DNA of 64,000 nt from Clostridiales bacterium (GTDB taxonomy: Bacteria; Bacillota; Clostridia; Christensenellales; Pumilibacteraceae), in assembly GCA_014799665.1 (NCBI GenBank), contig JAAVHP010000004.1:62001-126000 (forward strand), given 5' to 3'. Shown piece by piece: positions 26,060 to 34,573 of this stretch. Position numbers and translations under genes: made by a program. Every line of letters starts with the position of its first letter. The first letter of the stretch is position 1. The notes beneath the pieces are model-generated. The model ran no database searches. It had not been told where the DNA came from and was given only the letters and a program-made list of their open reading frames with translations.

Positions 26060-26590
26060 ATGGAGCATTTATTCGACGATATTTTGGATGAGGACGAGCA
26101 AATCATAAGGGTCATAAAGCCGTCCAAAAGCAGGTATTGGAAGTCGCCGATTTTTCCGTTCGCAATACCGATATTCTGGCCGCACTTTATATTCTTTATG
26201 GCTATAACTTTGTTCACGCTTCCGTTCTTTTTTGCGCGCAACTATAAAAACTCATATTACGCGTATACTAATAAACGTGTGATCGTGCGGAGCGGTTCTA
26301 TGGGCGTTCATTACGAATCGCGTTATTATGACCAAATTGCCGAAGCGTCCGTCGAAATCGGTATATTAGACAAAAGTAAAAAAACTCACACCGGCACGCT
26401 GGAATTTAAAAATCCTCCGAGGAGAACGCTTAGATTCAGCTACGTTGAGAACCCTTACGAGCTGTTTAACGAGATCAAAGAGTATATGAGCGGCGAGAGC
26501 GATCAAAAGACACAAGAGAAAGATAAGCCCGAATCAAATGCCGATAAAGCTTCACACCGGTCGAACTATAACAAAAAACTTCATTCTTAG
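26060..26590 (+). CDS. bacterial PH-domain membrane protein
   Basis: 176 residues. Two hydrophobic helices (about 28-60) are followed by YYAYTNKRVIVRSGSMG and a beta-rich region, the pattern of bPH2/YdbS-type domains anchored in the membrane. The last 35 residues are charged and polar. Role unknown. It has its own promoter and a GGAG ribosome site and converges with the thioesterase gene. Confidence 0.75.
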   Translation: MEHLFDDILDEDEQIIRVIKPSKSRYWKSPIFPFAIPIFWPHFIFFMAITLFTLPFFFARNYKNSYYAYTNKRVIVRSGSMGVHYESRYYDQIAEASVEIGILDKSKKTHTGTLEFKNPPRRTLRFSYVENPYELFNEIKEYMSGESDQKTQEKDKPESNADKASHRSNYNKKLHS

Positions 26591-26611
26591 CAGAGCCCCG
26601 GCGAATAAATT

Positions 26612-27334
26612 TTATTTTTCGCAAACGATTTCGCACTTAATCACGGGACTGCCGATCTTTTCCAATACGATATAATGAGTGTTATCAATCACAGCCTTGC
26701 GTACAGCAAGGCTGTCGTTTTCGTACGACTGATCCGTATAAATCAATTCCATATCTCTTATATTCATTGATTCCGTTTGTTCGACCGAATACGTGTTCAT
26801 GATAAGTCTTACGTATTCCACGTTGTTGGTATGGTGGGACATATCTATATTGGTCGAGTTTACCCGAACGGTATCGATTAGCGGTAAATCGGTTTTTACG
26901 AAGTCCGTAAAATCTATTTTTATTTCTTCGCCGCGCGTAGGCATATTCATATTCACGCCGACGGTAGGAAGTCTGCGTATCGATTGCTTTTCTCTATCTA
27001 ATGCACAAAGCACCGTTCTCGAATACAGAGCGGTTTCGCCGTGTGCGTTTTTGATTTGCACGTCCACGTGCATCTTGGCCAACGAAACGTACGAAACAAA
27101 AGCGTTAACAGTAAAGACTTCTTGACATTCGAGCTTCTTTATAAACTTGGCTCGTGTTTTGACAAACAGCCATATCGCGTTGTGTTTGTCTCTAAGCGTC
27201 GGCGCGTCGAGGTCGTACAAACACAATAAGTCGGTAACCGCATCTTGAATGATTTGAAAAGACCCGACAACGGATAAATTCCCGTCCGTGCCTATCTTGC
27301 TCACCTGTACCTTTTGCGTTTCGTGTAGTTCCAT
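26612..27334 (-). CDS. acyl-ACP thioesterase
   Basis: 240 residues of tandem hotdog folds. VNSTNIDMSHHTNNVEYVRL matches the D-x-x-x-HxNN-x-xY core of bacterial acyl-ACP thioesterases, and the N-terminal half carries FQIIQDAVTDLL and IWLFVKTRAKF. These enzymes release fatty acids from acyl carrier protein in the cytoplasm and are common in gut Firmicutes. It has its own promoter at 27392-27364. Confidence 0.85.
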   Translation of the reverse strand: MELHETQKVQVSKIGTDGNLSVVGSFQIIQDAVTDLLCLYDLDAPTLRDKHNAIWLFVKTRAKFIKKLECQEVFTVNAFVSYVSLAKMHVDVQIKNAHGETALYSRTVLCALDREKQSIRRLPTVGVNMNMPTRGEEIKIDFTDFVKTDLPLIDTVRVNSTNIDMSHHTNNVEYVRLIMNTYSVEQTESMNIRDMELIYTDQSYENDSLAVRKAVIDNTHYIVLEKIGSPVIKCEIVCEK

Positions 27335-27363
27335 AACGTTATATCACTCGATTCGTTTTTTAC

Positions 27364-27392
27364 ATTTTATCACCTGAAAAATCGATAGTCAA
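27364..27392 (-). promoter_or_regulatory. promoter of acyl-ACP thioesterase gene
   Basis: Minus strand TTGACT (27392-27387), 17 bases, TAAAAT (27369-27364), 30 bases before the ATG. Confidence 0.8.
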
Positions 27393-27478
27393 GCGGAACA
27401 GCCGCCGCGCAAAAAACCTGTGTTTATTCGTCATATTCCGCGTTCGCCGCGTTGAGCATTTATATTAAGTTTATACGC

Positions 27479-27507
27479 TTGACAAAACTTGTTCGCCGTG
27501 ATATATT
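27479..27507 (+). promoter_or_regulatory. promoter of GNAT gene
   Basis: TTGACA (27479-27484), 17 bases, TATATT (27502-27507). Confidence 0.8.
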
Positions 27508-27536
27508 GATTTAAATTTTACAAAAAGAGTCTATAT

Positions 27537-28079
27537 ATGGACAAAGGCACGCAGACGATAGAAACCGAAAGATTGATTTTGAGAAAGTTCAAGCTTGCGG
27601 ACGCGCAAAATACGTACGATAATTATCGCAGTAAAGAGATAGTAACGAAATATGTGTCTTGGTCGCACAATACTAGCGTCGAAGACACAAAAAGCTATCT
27701 TGCCGATTTCGTTCTGCCCGAGTACGATAAAGAAAATACTTACCGCTGGGCGATCGTGTGGAAGGAGAATAACGAGGTCATAGGCTGTATCGACGTTTGC
27801 GAAACCAACGAGCGAAAACGTTGCGCAGAGCTCGGGTGGTGTATAGGCGACGAGTATTGGGGTAGGGGCATTATGCCCGAAGCGGCGAAAAGCGTAGTAG
27901 AGTATCTGTTTTCCGTCGGCTATGAAAGAATACAGGCGACGCACCACGTTGAAAACAAAAAGAGCGGCAGAGTCATGGAAAAGATAGGTATGCAATACGA
28001 GGGCATACTCAAAAAAGGCAGTATGTACAAGAATAACGTTTTGGTCGATTGCTGTTTGTGGGCGATCGTAAAACCGTAA
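27537..28079 (+). CDS. GNAT-family N-acetyltransferase, RimJ-like
   Basis: 180 residues. TERLILRKFKLADA at the start, the acetyl-CoA loop region WCIGDEYWGRGIMPEAAKSVVEYLF, and ATHHVENKKSGRVMEKIGMQYEG are typical of the RimJ/RimL acetyltransferases acting on protein N-termini or small amines. Substrate unknown. The transglutaminase-like gene follows by 27 bases on the same strand. Confidence 0.88.
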   Translation: MDKGTQTIETERLILRKFKLADAQNTYDNYRSKEIVTKYVSWSHNTSVEDTKSYLADFVLPEYDKENTYRWAIVWKENNEVIGCIDVCETNERKRCAELGWCIGDEYWGRGIMPEAAKSVVEYLFSVGYERIQATHHVENKKSGRVMEKIGMQYEGILKKGSMYKNNVLVDCCLWAIVKP

Positions 28080-28106
28080 AAGTAACGGTTAAAGGTAGAT
28101 GCTTAT

Positions 28107-28820
28107 ATGGAAAGGTATTTGATTAGCACGCCAATGCTCGATTATAACGCACAGGCGCTCACCGACTTAATAGGCGCGCACGAGTGGAACGATTTGGACG
28201 AGTACGGCAAGATCGGCGCGATCTACGATTTCGTTCAAAACGAGATAGTGCTTGGCTACAACAAGTACGACAATTTGACCGCTGCGCAGGTATTAAAGGA
28301 CGGCTACGGACAATGCAACACGAAAGCGACTTTGCTAATGGCGTTGCTTCGCGCCGTGGGTATTCCTTGTCGTTTGCACGGCAGCAAGGTCACAAAGGTT
28401 TTTCAGCGCAGTCTTATGCCTAAGATCATGGCAAGGCTTGCTCCGCCGTATATCGTCCATACTTGGGCGGAAGTGTTTTACAACGGCGAATGGTTGAGTT
28501 TGGAGGGCGTGATAACCGATAAAGCGTATATTTCGGGCTTGCAAAAAATGTTCCCCGAACACAGTGGGAAATTCTTCGATTACGCCGTAGCCGTTAAAGA
28601 TTTCGGAGATTTACAAATCGATTTTAAAGGTGATAATACGACGGTACAACAGCAGGCGGTTGTAGAAGATTTAGGCGTGTTCGATACTCCCGACGAGTTC
28701 TATTCTGAATACGCGCAAGAATACCGCGGCGCGAAAAAGTTCTTATACGAGAATATCGGCAGAAAAATCATGACGAACAAGGTTGCGAAAATTCGGCGTT
28801 ACGGCATAAAAAAGGCGTAA
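28107..28820 (+). CDS. transglutaminase-like cysteine protease domain protein
   Basis: 237 residues. GYGQCNTKATLLMALLRAVGIPCRLHG holds the catalytic Cys and VHTWAEVFYNGEWLSLEG holds the catalytic His and the following acidic region, giving the Cys-His-Asp/Glu arrangement of transglutaminase-like (TGc) proteins. No signal peptide, so cytoplasmic. Bacterial members are often peptidases. Substrate unknown. Confidence 0.85.
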   Translation: MERYLISTPMLDYNAQALTDLIGAHEWNDLDEYGKIGAIYDFVQNEIVLGYNKYDNLTAAQVLKDGYGQCNTKATLLMALLRAVGIPCRLHGSKVTKVFQRSLMPKIMARLAPPYIVHTWAEVFYNGEWLSLEGVITDKAYISGLQKMFPEHSGKFFDYAVAVKDFGDLQIDFKGDNTTVQQQAVVEDLGVFDTPDEFYSEYAQEYRGAKKFLYENIGRKIMTNKVAKIRRYGIKKA

Positions 28821-28863
28821 CTGGAAAAATAATTTTTCGATATAGTTTGCTTACAATTCGACC

Positions 28864-28899
28864 AAAATCGCTAATGCGTAAAAGCATTGGCGATTTTTA
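28864..28899 (+). terminator. rho-independent terminator
   Basis: 14-bp stem AAAATCGCTAATGC / GCATTGGCGATTTT with a GTAAAA loop, then T residues; it ends the GNAT/transglutaminase unit. Confidence 0.85.
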
Positions 28900-28982
28900 T
28901 TTGTTTGCCGCTTATTAAAATTTAAGGAATTCTTAAAGATTTACGCTTGCGGAAATGCTATAATATTGATACGGGGTGCGCT

Positions 28983-29663
28983 ATGAAATATAACTGCCTT
29001 ATCGTGGATGACGAAAAAGTGCTTGCGGACAGCACAGCCGAGTACTTCAATCTGTTCGGGGTGAATACGGTTGCCGTTTACGGCGCGGACGAGTGCCGCA
29101 GGTTTTTCGATACGAACACGACCGAGCTCATACTTCTCGACATTAATCTCGGCGACGGGAGCGGGTTCGATCTATGCAAGCAATTGCGGGAAACGACGAA
29201 CATTCCCATACTGTTCATTTCGGCGCGGACGAGCGACGACGATAAGATAGTCGCGCTCAATATCGGCGGCGACGATTACGTGCAAAAGCCGTACTCGCTC
29301 GGCGTACTTCTCGCCAAGGTGAAAGCCGTATTAAAGCGTTACGGGCGGGGCATTGCCACAGAGTATTCAGACGGATATTTGACCGTCGATTTCGAGGCGA
29401 AACAGGTTGGCGTAAACGGCAAGCCCGTAAAGCTTACCACGCTAGAATTTAAATTGCTCGCGTACCTTATGGCGAACGAGGGCAGGGTGATATCCAAAAA
29501 GGAGCTTTTCGAAAAGGTTTGGGAGGATAAGTTCACGGGCGACGGAACGCTCAACGTGCATATTCGCAGGCTGCGCGAGGCGATAGAGATCTCGCCAAAC
29601 GCGCCTAAGTATATCGTTACCGTTTGGGGCGACGGCTATAAATTCAACGGAGGCAGTCGATGA
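28983..29663 (+). CDS. OmpR-family response regulator
   Basis: 226 residues. The receiver domain has CLIVDDEKVLADS, phosphoacceptor Asp in LILLDINLGDGSG and the Lys of YVQKPYSLGVLLAK; the C-terminal winged helix shows TTLEFKLLAYLMANEGRVISKKELFEKVW and HIRRLREAIE. ATG 28983 is used because it begins MKYNCLIVDD; GGGGTG lies upstream. It overlaps the kinase gene by four bases, and both precede an ABC transporter that is the probable target. Confidence 0.93.
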   Translation: MKYNCLIVDDEKVLADSTAEYFNLFGVNTVAVYGADECRRFFDTNTTELILLDINLGDGSGFDLCKQLRETTNIPILFISARTSDDDKIVALNIGGDDYVQKPYSLGVLLAKVKAVLKRYGRGIATEYSDGYLTVDFEAKQVGVNGKPVKLTTLEFKLLAYLMANEGRVISKKELFEKVWEDKFTGDGTLNVHIRRLREAIEISPNAPKYIVTVWGDGYKFNGGSR

Positions 29664-30925
29664 AAAGGCAATTGTTTTTGATCGGCGTTCTTCTCGTGTT
29701 TTTAGCCGAGGTGATCTCGCTTATAGTGTTTGCCGTGCAAGCGCCCGACTTTTCGCAGGACGCGGTCGAGGTCAACGAGGTCTTACAGACGGTAACGCAG
29801 GGCTTCGGCAATTTGGATGAACATGAAAATTCCACTGCGCTCGATTACGTTGTTTTGGACGAAAACGGCAACGTTCTTTTCAGGACGAAGTCGGGGCTGT
29901 CCGAAAGTCAGAACGCGGCGATTACGCATAGAGATACCGTACTCGATATTGACGTCGACGGCGCGGAAGTGGGCAAGGTGATTATTTATAACGACGGCGC
30001 GCAAACGCTCCAAGCACAAAAGCGCACGGCGATAGTTGTTTTGTCGATTGCAATTACGTTAAGCGGCGCGATGTGTATCGGGTACGCCGTTTATTTGCAC
30101 TATACCGTCGTTCGCCCGTTTCGCAAGCTCAAAGGTTTTGCCGAGCGCGTCGCCGGCGGCAATCTCGATATACCGCTTGAAATGGACAGGGGGAATTTGT
30201 TCGGTGCGTTCACGGAAAGCTTCGATATTATGCGGGCGGAGCTCAAAAAAGCGCGCATTGTCGAAGCGCAGGCGAACGCCGGCAAGAAAGAGCTTGTGGC
30301 AAAATTATCCCATGACATCAAGACGCCCGTCGCAAGCATAAAGGCGGTTTCCGAGGTCGGGCTTGCCGTTGCTGTCGGCGATAAGGACAAGGCGAATTAC
30401 ACGCATATCATAGGAAAAACAGACCAGATAAATACGCTCGTTACAAATCTGTTTACGGCGACGCTCGAAGAATTGCAACAGCTTACCGTTACCCCTACAA
30501 ATATAGACAGTAAACAAATAAAGACGCTACTTGAAAATGCGGACTATATGCACCGCGCAACCGTTCCCAATATTCCCGAATGTTTGGTGTATGCCGATAG
30601 CTTGCGGTTACAGCAAGTATTCGATAATATCTTTGCCAACTCTTACAAGTACGCAAAAACGGAGATATCGGTAACCGCCCATAAAACCGGCGACTGTATC
30701 GGCATAATTATAGAGGATTTCGGCGGCGGCGTGCTCGATGACGAGTTGCCCACGCTCAAAGAAAAATTTAAGCGCGGAAGCAATGCTAAAAATACCGAAG
30801 GCGCGGGCTTGGGGCTTTATATCTCCGACTATTTCATGAAAGAGATGGGCGGCGAGCTTATCATCGAAAACGGCGAACACGGCTTGAAGGTAACAGTTAT
30901 TTTGCGGTTGTGCGGGAAGAATTAA
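29660..30925 (+). CDS. sensor histidine kinase
   Basis: 421 residues. Two membrane helices (about 5-25 and 120-145) enclose an extracytoplasmic sensor of roughly 95 residues; a HAMP-like linker follows. The H box is KLSHDIKTPVASIKAV, and the ATPase domain shows DNIFANSYKYA (N), EDFGGGV (G1) and GAGLGLYIS (G2). Ligand unknown. Coupled to the response regulator by a four-base overlap. Confidence 0.92.
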   Translation: MKRQLFLIGVLLVFLAEVISLIVFAVQAPDFSQDAVEVNEVLQTVTQGFGNLDEHENSTALDYVVLDENGNVLFRTKSGLSESQNAAITHRDTVLDIDVDGAEVGKVIIYNDGAQTLQAQKRTAIVVLSIAITLSGAMCIGYAVYLHYTVVRPFRKLKGFAERVAGGNLDIPLEMDRGNLFGAFTESFDIMRAELKKARIVEAQANAGKKELVAKLSHDIKTPVASIKAVSEVGLAVAVGDKDKANYTHIIGKTDQINTLVTNLFTATLEELQQLTVTPTNIDSKQIKTLLENADYMHRATVPNIPECLVYADSLRLQQVFDNIFANSYKYAKTEISVTAHKTGDCIGIIIEDFGGGVLDDELPTLKEKFKRGSNAKNTEGAGLGLYISDYFMKEMGGELIIENGEHGLKVTVILRLCGKN

Positions 30926-30930
30926 GAAAG

Positions 30931-30976
30931 ATTTAAGATTTAATTAAAGTCGTTTAAGAATTAAAAAATGTATAAT
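30931..30976 (+). promoter_or_regulatory. promoter with direct TTTAAGA repeats upstream of ABC transporter
   Basis: TTTAAGA occurs at 30931-30937 and 30952-30958, exactly 21 bases (two helical turns) apart, with TATAAT at 30971-30976. Similar TTTAAGG/CTTAAAG copies lie before the response regulator (28921-28938). This is the pattern expected of OmpR-type regulator sites; a good -35 box is lacking, consistent with activation. Confidence 0.5.
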
Positions 30977-30988
30977 GAGCGTGTAAAC

Positions 30989-31266
30989 GGGTGTTCAACT
31001 CCCAATAGATACACCCGATAACGGGCTGTTTTTGGCTCTATCCGCGTTAAACTCGCTTGTGGTAGCACCACTACAACTTCGCTCGTTTGCCTTGATATAG
31101 CCTAAAAACAGCTCCGTTTCGGGCACGAAGTGTTTTTACGAGGCAAACCGCGAGGATAGACGTGCGAAACGGAGCGCGTCGTACCCTCTGCGGTACGGCA
31201 AGCGACGCTTCGCGCGTATAAACCGCGATTTGCCCGTAAAAATGTATCGACTGGGGTTGAACACCC
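30989..31266 (+). other. 280-base nested inverted-repeat leader of the ABC transporter operon
   Basis: Outer arms GGGTGTTCAACTCCC (30989-31003) and GGGGTTGAACACCC (31253-31266) are complementary and continue inward (ATAGATACA / TGTATCGA). Inside are a long hairpin (GCTGTTTTTGGCTCTATC against GATATAGCCTAAAAACAGC) with a GTGGT-AGC-ACCAC tip, and a second nested arm (GTTTTTACGAGGCAAACCGCG against CGCGATTTGCCCGTAAAAAT) enclosing GCTCCGTTTCG / CGAAACGGAGC and GTACC / GGTAC hairpins. The AAGGAGG ribosome site begins three bases after the outer arm. The element lies downstream of the inferred promoter and should be transcribed. Confidence 0.65.
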
Positions 31267-31281
31267 GTAAGGAGGTTAGAT

Positions 31282-32043
31282 ATGGACAGACAAATACTGC
31301 TCAAAACCGAAAACCTGAGCAAGACTTTCTCTAACGGGGGCTTGCAACAGCACGTTCTTAAAAATATCGACTTGGAGCTTTACCGCGGCGACTTTACCGT
31401 TATCATGGGCGCGAGCGGCGCGGGCAAGTCCACGCTTTTGTACGCGCTTTCGGGCATGGACACGCCCAGCCTCGGCAAGATCACTTTCGGGGATAAGGTC
31501 ATATCGAATTTGTCGCAGGACGGGCTTGCGGTGTTCCGCCGCGATCACTGCGGGTTCGTGTTCCAGCAAATTTATCTCATCGACGGTATGTCGGTCATGG
31601 ACAACGTGCTGTCCGCAGGGCTGCTCGTAAACAAGGATAAAAAGGCGCTCGTGGCAAAAGCCAAAGAGCTGTTCGCGGCGGTCGATATATCCGAAGAAAC
31701 GCAAAAGAAATTTCCCACGCAAATATCGGGCGGCGAAGCGCAACGCGTGGGGATAGTGCGCTCGCTTATCAACGAGCCCGAAATCCTGTTCGCCGACGAG
31801 CCGACGGGCGCGCTCAACTCGCAGACCGGATTGGACGTTCTCGACACGCTAACTAAGTTCAACGAGCGTGGGCAGAGTGTCGTTATGGTAACGCACGATA
31901 TGCGCTCGGCGCGGCGCGGCAACCGTATTCTGTACTTAAAGGACGGCGCGATCTTGGGCGAGTGCGATCTCGGCAAGTACGCGCACGGCGATACCGCAAG
32001 GCACGAAAAACTTTCCGTATTTTTGAAAGATATGGGGTGGTGA
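31282..32043 (+). CDS. ABC transporter ATP-binding protein, MacB/LolD type
   Basis: 253 residues. Walker A GASGAGKST (about 40), Q-loop CGFVFQQIYLI, signature region ISGGEAQRVGIVRSL, Walker B ILFADEPTGALNS and switch His MVTHD. This type drives extrusion by MacB/FtsX-like permeases, often of antimicrobial peptides. A strong AAGGAGG precedes the ATG. The permease follows one base after the stop. Confidence 0.93.
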   Translation: MDRQILLKTENLSKTFSNGGLQQHVLKNIDLELYRGDFTVIMGASGAGKSTLLYALSGMDTPSLGKITFGDKVISNLSQDGLAVFRRDHCGFVFQQIYLIDGMSVMDNVLSAGLLVNKDKKALVAKAKELFAAVDISEETQKKFPTQISGGEAQRVGIVRSLINEPEILFADEPTGALNSQTGLDVLDTLTKFNERGQSVVMVTHDMRSARRGNRILYLKDGAILGECDLGKYAHGDTARHEKLSVFLKDMGW

Positions 32044-32044
32044 G

Positions 32045-34387
32045 ATGAGAAAGTCGTTTCTTATAGCGCGCTCCAATATGCGCAGGGCTAAGGGGCAGAC
32101 CGCGGCTATCGTCGTGCTGATTTTGCTTGCGGCTATGCTGCTTAATCTTTGGCTTATGCTGTCTATGGACTATCGTGCCAACTTCGACAGATACCACGAT
32201 AAGCTGAACGCCCAGCACGTGACGGTGACGGTGGGCGACAGCGACGGCGCAGTGCGCGAATTTTTATCGGCAACGCTCGATAACGACGACCGAGTGACGG
32301 AGTACGGCTTGGAAAGCTGTATGCACATGACCGCTACGTTTTCTTATAACGGCGGGGAGATGAACAGCTGGTTCGTGTTTTTGGATAAAGACAGGGCGCT
32401 GACGCGTTCCGTCGGCAGAGCCGAAATCGTGGAAGACGGGAATTATTCGAGCGGCGCTTACTTTCCGATGATTTATAAATCGAACGATATTGCGGTCGGC
32501 AAGACGGTCGAAATATTTATAGGCAGCCACGCGGTCGAATATAACGTTTGCGGGTTTTTCAACAGCGTAATGGAGGGGTCGCACAACTGCGGCTTGACCG
32601 AGCTTATTCTCACGCAAGATAAATACGCGGAGCTGGAATCGCTCGGCTATGCGCCGAAATCGGTATTGTGCGCGGTGCGCTTGACCGATTTGGACGAAAA
32701 CCTGAATTACGAAGCGGATATTAAGAGCACGATTTCCAAACGCTTCCCCAACGTTACGATGGTAAGCAACAGCTACGATATAGTAGTGCAGGCGCGATAT
32801 ATTTCGCAGATGATTTGCTCGGGCGTTATAAGCGCAATGGCGTTCTTCGTGCTATTGATAGCTATTGTCGTAATAGTATCGAATATCGTCAATTATATTC
32901 AGGTCAACGTTAAAAACCTCGGCGCGCTGAAAGCGGTGGGCTACACCTCGCGGCAGCTAATCGGCTCGCTCATGTTTCAATTTTTAGGCTTGGCGTTGCT
33001 GACGGCAATAGTCGGCAGCGCGCTCTCGTACTGCGTATTCCCCGCGATCAATTCGATGATGATAGCGCAAACGGGAATACCGTACGCCGTTCGCTTCCTG
33101 CCGCTTCCCGTGGTTATTTCGCTTGTGATTTTGTGCGGAACGGTCGCGCTCGCCGTGTGGCTTGCCTCGCGCAGAATAAAGAAAATCGAGCCCATCGTCG
33201 CATTGCGCGCGGGCGTGCAAACGCATAACTTCAAGCGCAACCACGTGCCGCTCGAAAAGACGAAAGCGCCCTTAAATCTCGCGCTTGCGCTTAAAACCAC
33301 GCTTTCTGGCATAAAGCATAATATAACCGTTTGCATAACCATGCTCGTGCTGTCGCTCGTCGTCGTTTTCTCGGGGGTCATGGTGCAGAATATGATAGCC
33401 GACATGACGCCGTTTTTGAACCTTATCGTGGGCGAAACGGCGGACAGCTGTATAAGCGTGAACGTAGCCGCCGAGGACGAGTTTTTGCGGGAAATGGACG
33501 CCGACGCGCGCGTGGAAAAAGCTTACTTGTACACGTCCATCAACGTTACGCATACGGGCGGCGCGGAGCTTTTAACTACGCTTTGCGACGATTTTTCAAG
33601 GGTCAATAACCCTAACGTTATATATAAGGGCAGGTTTCCCAAGTTCGATAACGAGATCGCCGTCGGTGCAAAATACTGCAAAGAACACGGTTTGGAAGTG
33701 GGCGATGAAATCGAGATCACGGCAAACGGCAATAAGGAGAAATATCTTATAAGCGGGCTTACTCAGGTAACCAATTACTTGGGGCGCGACGGGCTTATGA
33801 CTCGGCAGGGCTACGAGCGGCTGGGAAATATTACCGACGTCACGTATTATTTAAACGTTGCGGACGGCACCGATATAGACGAGTTCAATGCGGAAATGAA
33901 AGAACGGTTCGCGGAAAGCGTGAATACGACGATAAACGTGGAAGAAACGATCGAAGCCGCCGCATCCGTTTACGTGTCGCTCATGACGATGATAGTTATA
34001 GCCATACTCGTGCTTTCGGCGATCATCATAGCGTTCGTGCTGTATCTGTTGGTTCGCACAATGCTCAATAATAAAAAGCGCGATTACGGAATTTTGAAGT
34101 CGTTGGGCTTTACAACGAAGCAGCTTATTTTGCAAACGGCTCTGTCGTTCATGCCGGCTATCATTATATCGACGGTGGTGGGGCTGATAATTAGCGGACT
34201 TACCGTAAACCCGCTTTTGAGCCTGTTTTTCGGTAGCCTCGGTATAATAAAATGTAATTTTGCCGTGCCTATCGGGTTTATCTCTATCGCGGGAATCGGG
34301 CTAATCCTTTTGTCGTTCGGCATAGCGTGTCTGCTATCGCTCAAAGTCAAAAAGATCGCGCCGCGAAACTTGCTCGTAGGCGAATAA
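32045..34387 (+). CDS. ABC transporter permease, FtsX/MacB family
   Basis: 780 residues. N-terminal helix (about 15-38), extracytoplasmic domain, three helices with an FtsX core (AMAFFVLLIAIVVIVSNIVNYI ... NLGALKAVGYTSRQLI), then a second extracytoplasmic region and a second FtsX core near the C-terminus (KKRDYGILKSLGFTTKQLI). This duplicated arrangement is typical of Gram-positive peptide-export or resistance permeases placed beside two-component systems. Substrate unknown. Confidence 0.9.
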   Translation: MRKSFLIARSNMRRAKGQTAAIVVLILLAAMLLNLWLMLSMDYRANFDRYHDKLNAQHVTVTVGDSDGAVREFLSATLDNDDRVTEYGLESCMHMTATFSYNGGEMNSWFVFLDKDRALTRSVGRAEIVEDGNYSSGAYFPMIYKSNDIAVGKTVEIFIGSHAVEYNVCGFFNSVMEGSHNCGLTELILTQDKYAELESLGYAPKSVLCAVRLTDLDENLNYEADIKSTISKRFPNVTMVSNSYDIVVQARYISQMICSGVISAMAFFVLLIAIVVIVSNIVNYIQVNVKNLGALKAVGYTSRQLIGSLMFQFLGLALLTAIVGSALSYCVFPAINSMMIAQTGIPYAVRFLPLPVVISLVILCGTVALAVWLASRRIKKIEPIVALRAGVQTHNFKRNHVPLEKTKAPLNLALALKTTLSGIKHNITVCITMLVLSLVVVFSGVMVQNMIADMTPFLNLIVGETADSCISVNVAAEDEFLREMDADARVEKAYLYTSINVTHTGGAELLTTLCDDFSRVNNPNVIYKGRFPKFDNEIAVGAKYCKEHGLEVGDEIEITANGNKEKYLISGLTQVTNYLGRDGLMTRQGYERLGNITDVTYYLNVADGTDIDEFNAEMKERFAESVNTTINVEETIEAAASVYVSLMTMIVIAILVLSAIIIAFVLYLLVRTMLNNKKRDYGILKSLGFTTKQLILQTALSFMPAIIISTVVGLIISGLTVNPLLSLFFGSLGIIKCNFAVPIGFISIAGIGLILLSFGIACLLSLKVKKIAPRNLLVGE

Positions 34388-34409
34388 TTCTTTATTCTCG
34401 TTCTTTATA

Positions 34410-34437
34410 GACCGCACCCGAAAGGGTGCGGTTTTTA
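34410..34437 (+). terminator. terminator of ABC transporter operon
   Basis: ACCGCACCC-GAAA-GGGTGCGGT hairpin with a stable tetraloop and a T run. Confidence 0.92.
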
Positions 34438-34490
34438 TTAATGGAGTGAAATAAAGTCGCGAAGTTTTTATGGAAAATTCGAATTAGGTA

Positions 34491-34519
34491 TTGACATATT
34501 TTAACGCGTATTTTATAAT
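34491..34519 (+). promoter_or_regulatory. sigma-A promoter of large surface protein gene
   Basis: TTGACA (34491-34496), 17 bases, TATAAT (34514-34519): full consensus. Confidence 0.92.
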
Positions 34520-34573
34520 GTGTTTAGGTTTTAAATACCGTACTATTTCATTTGGGAATATCGGAGGGGGAAC

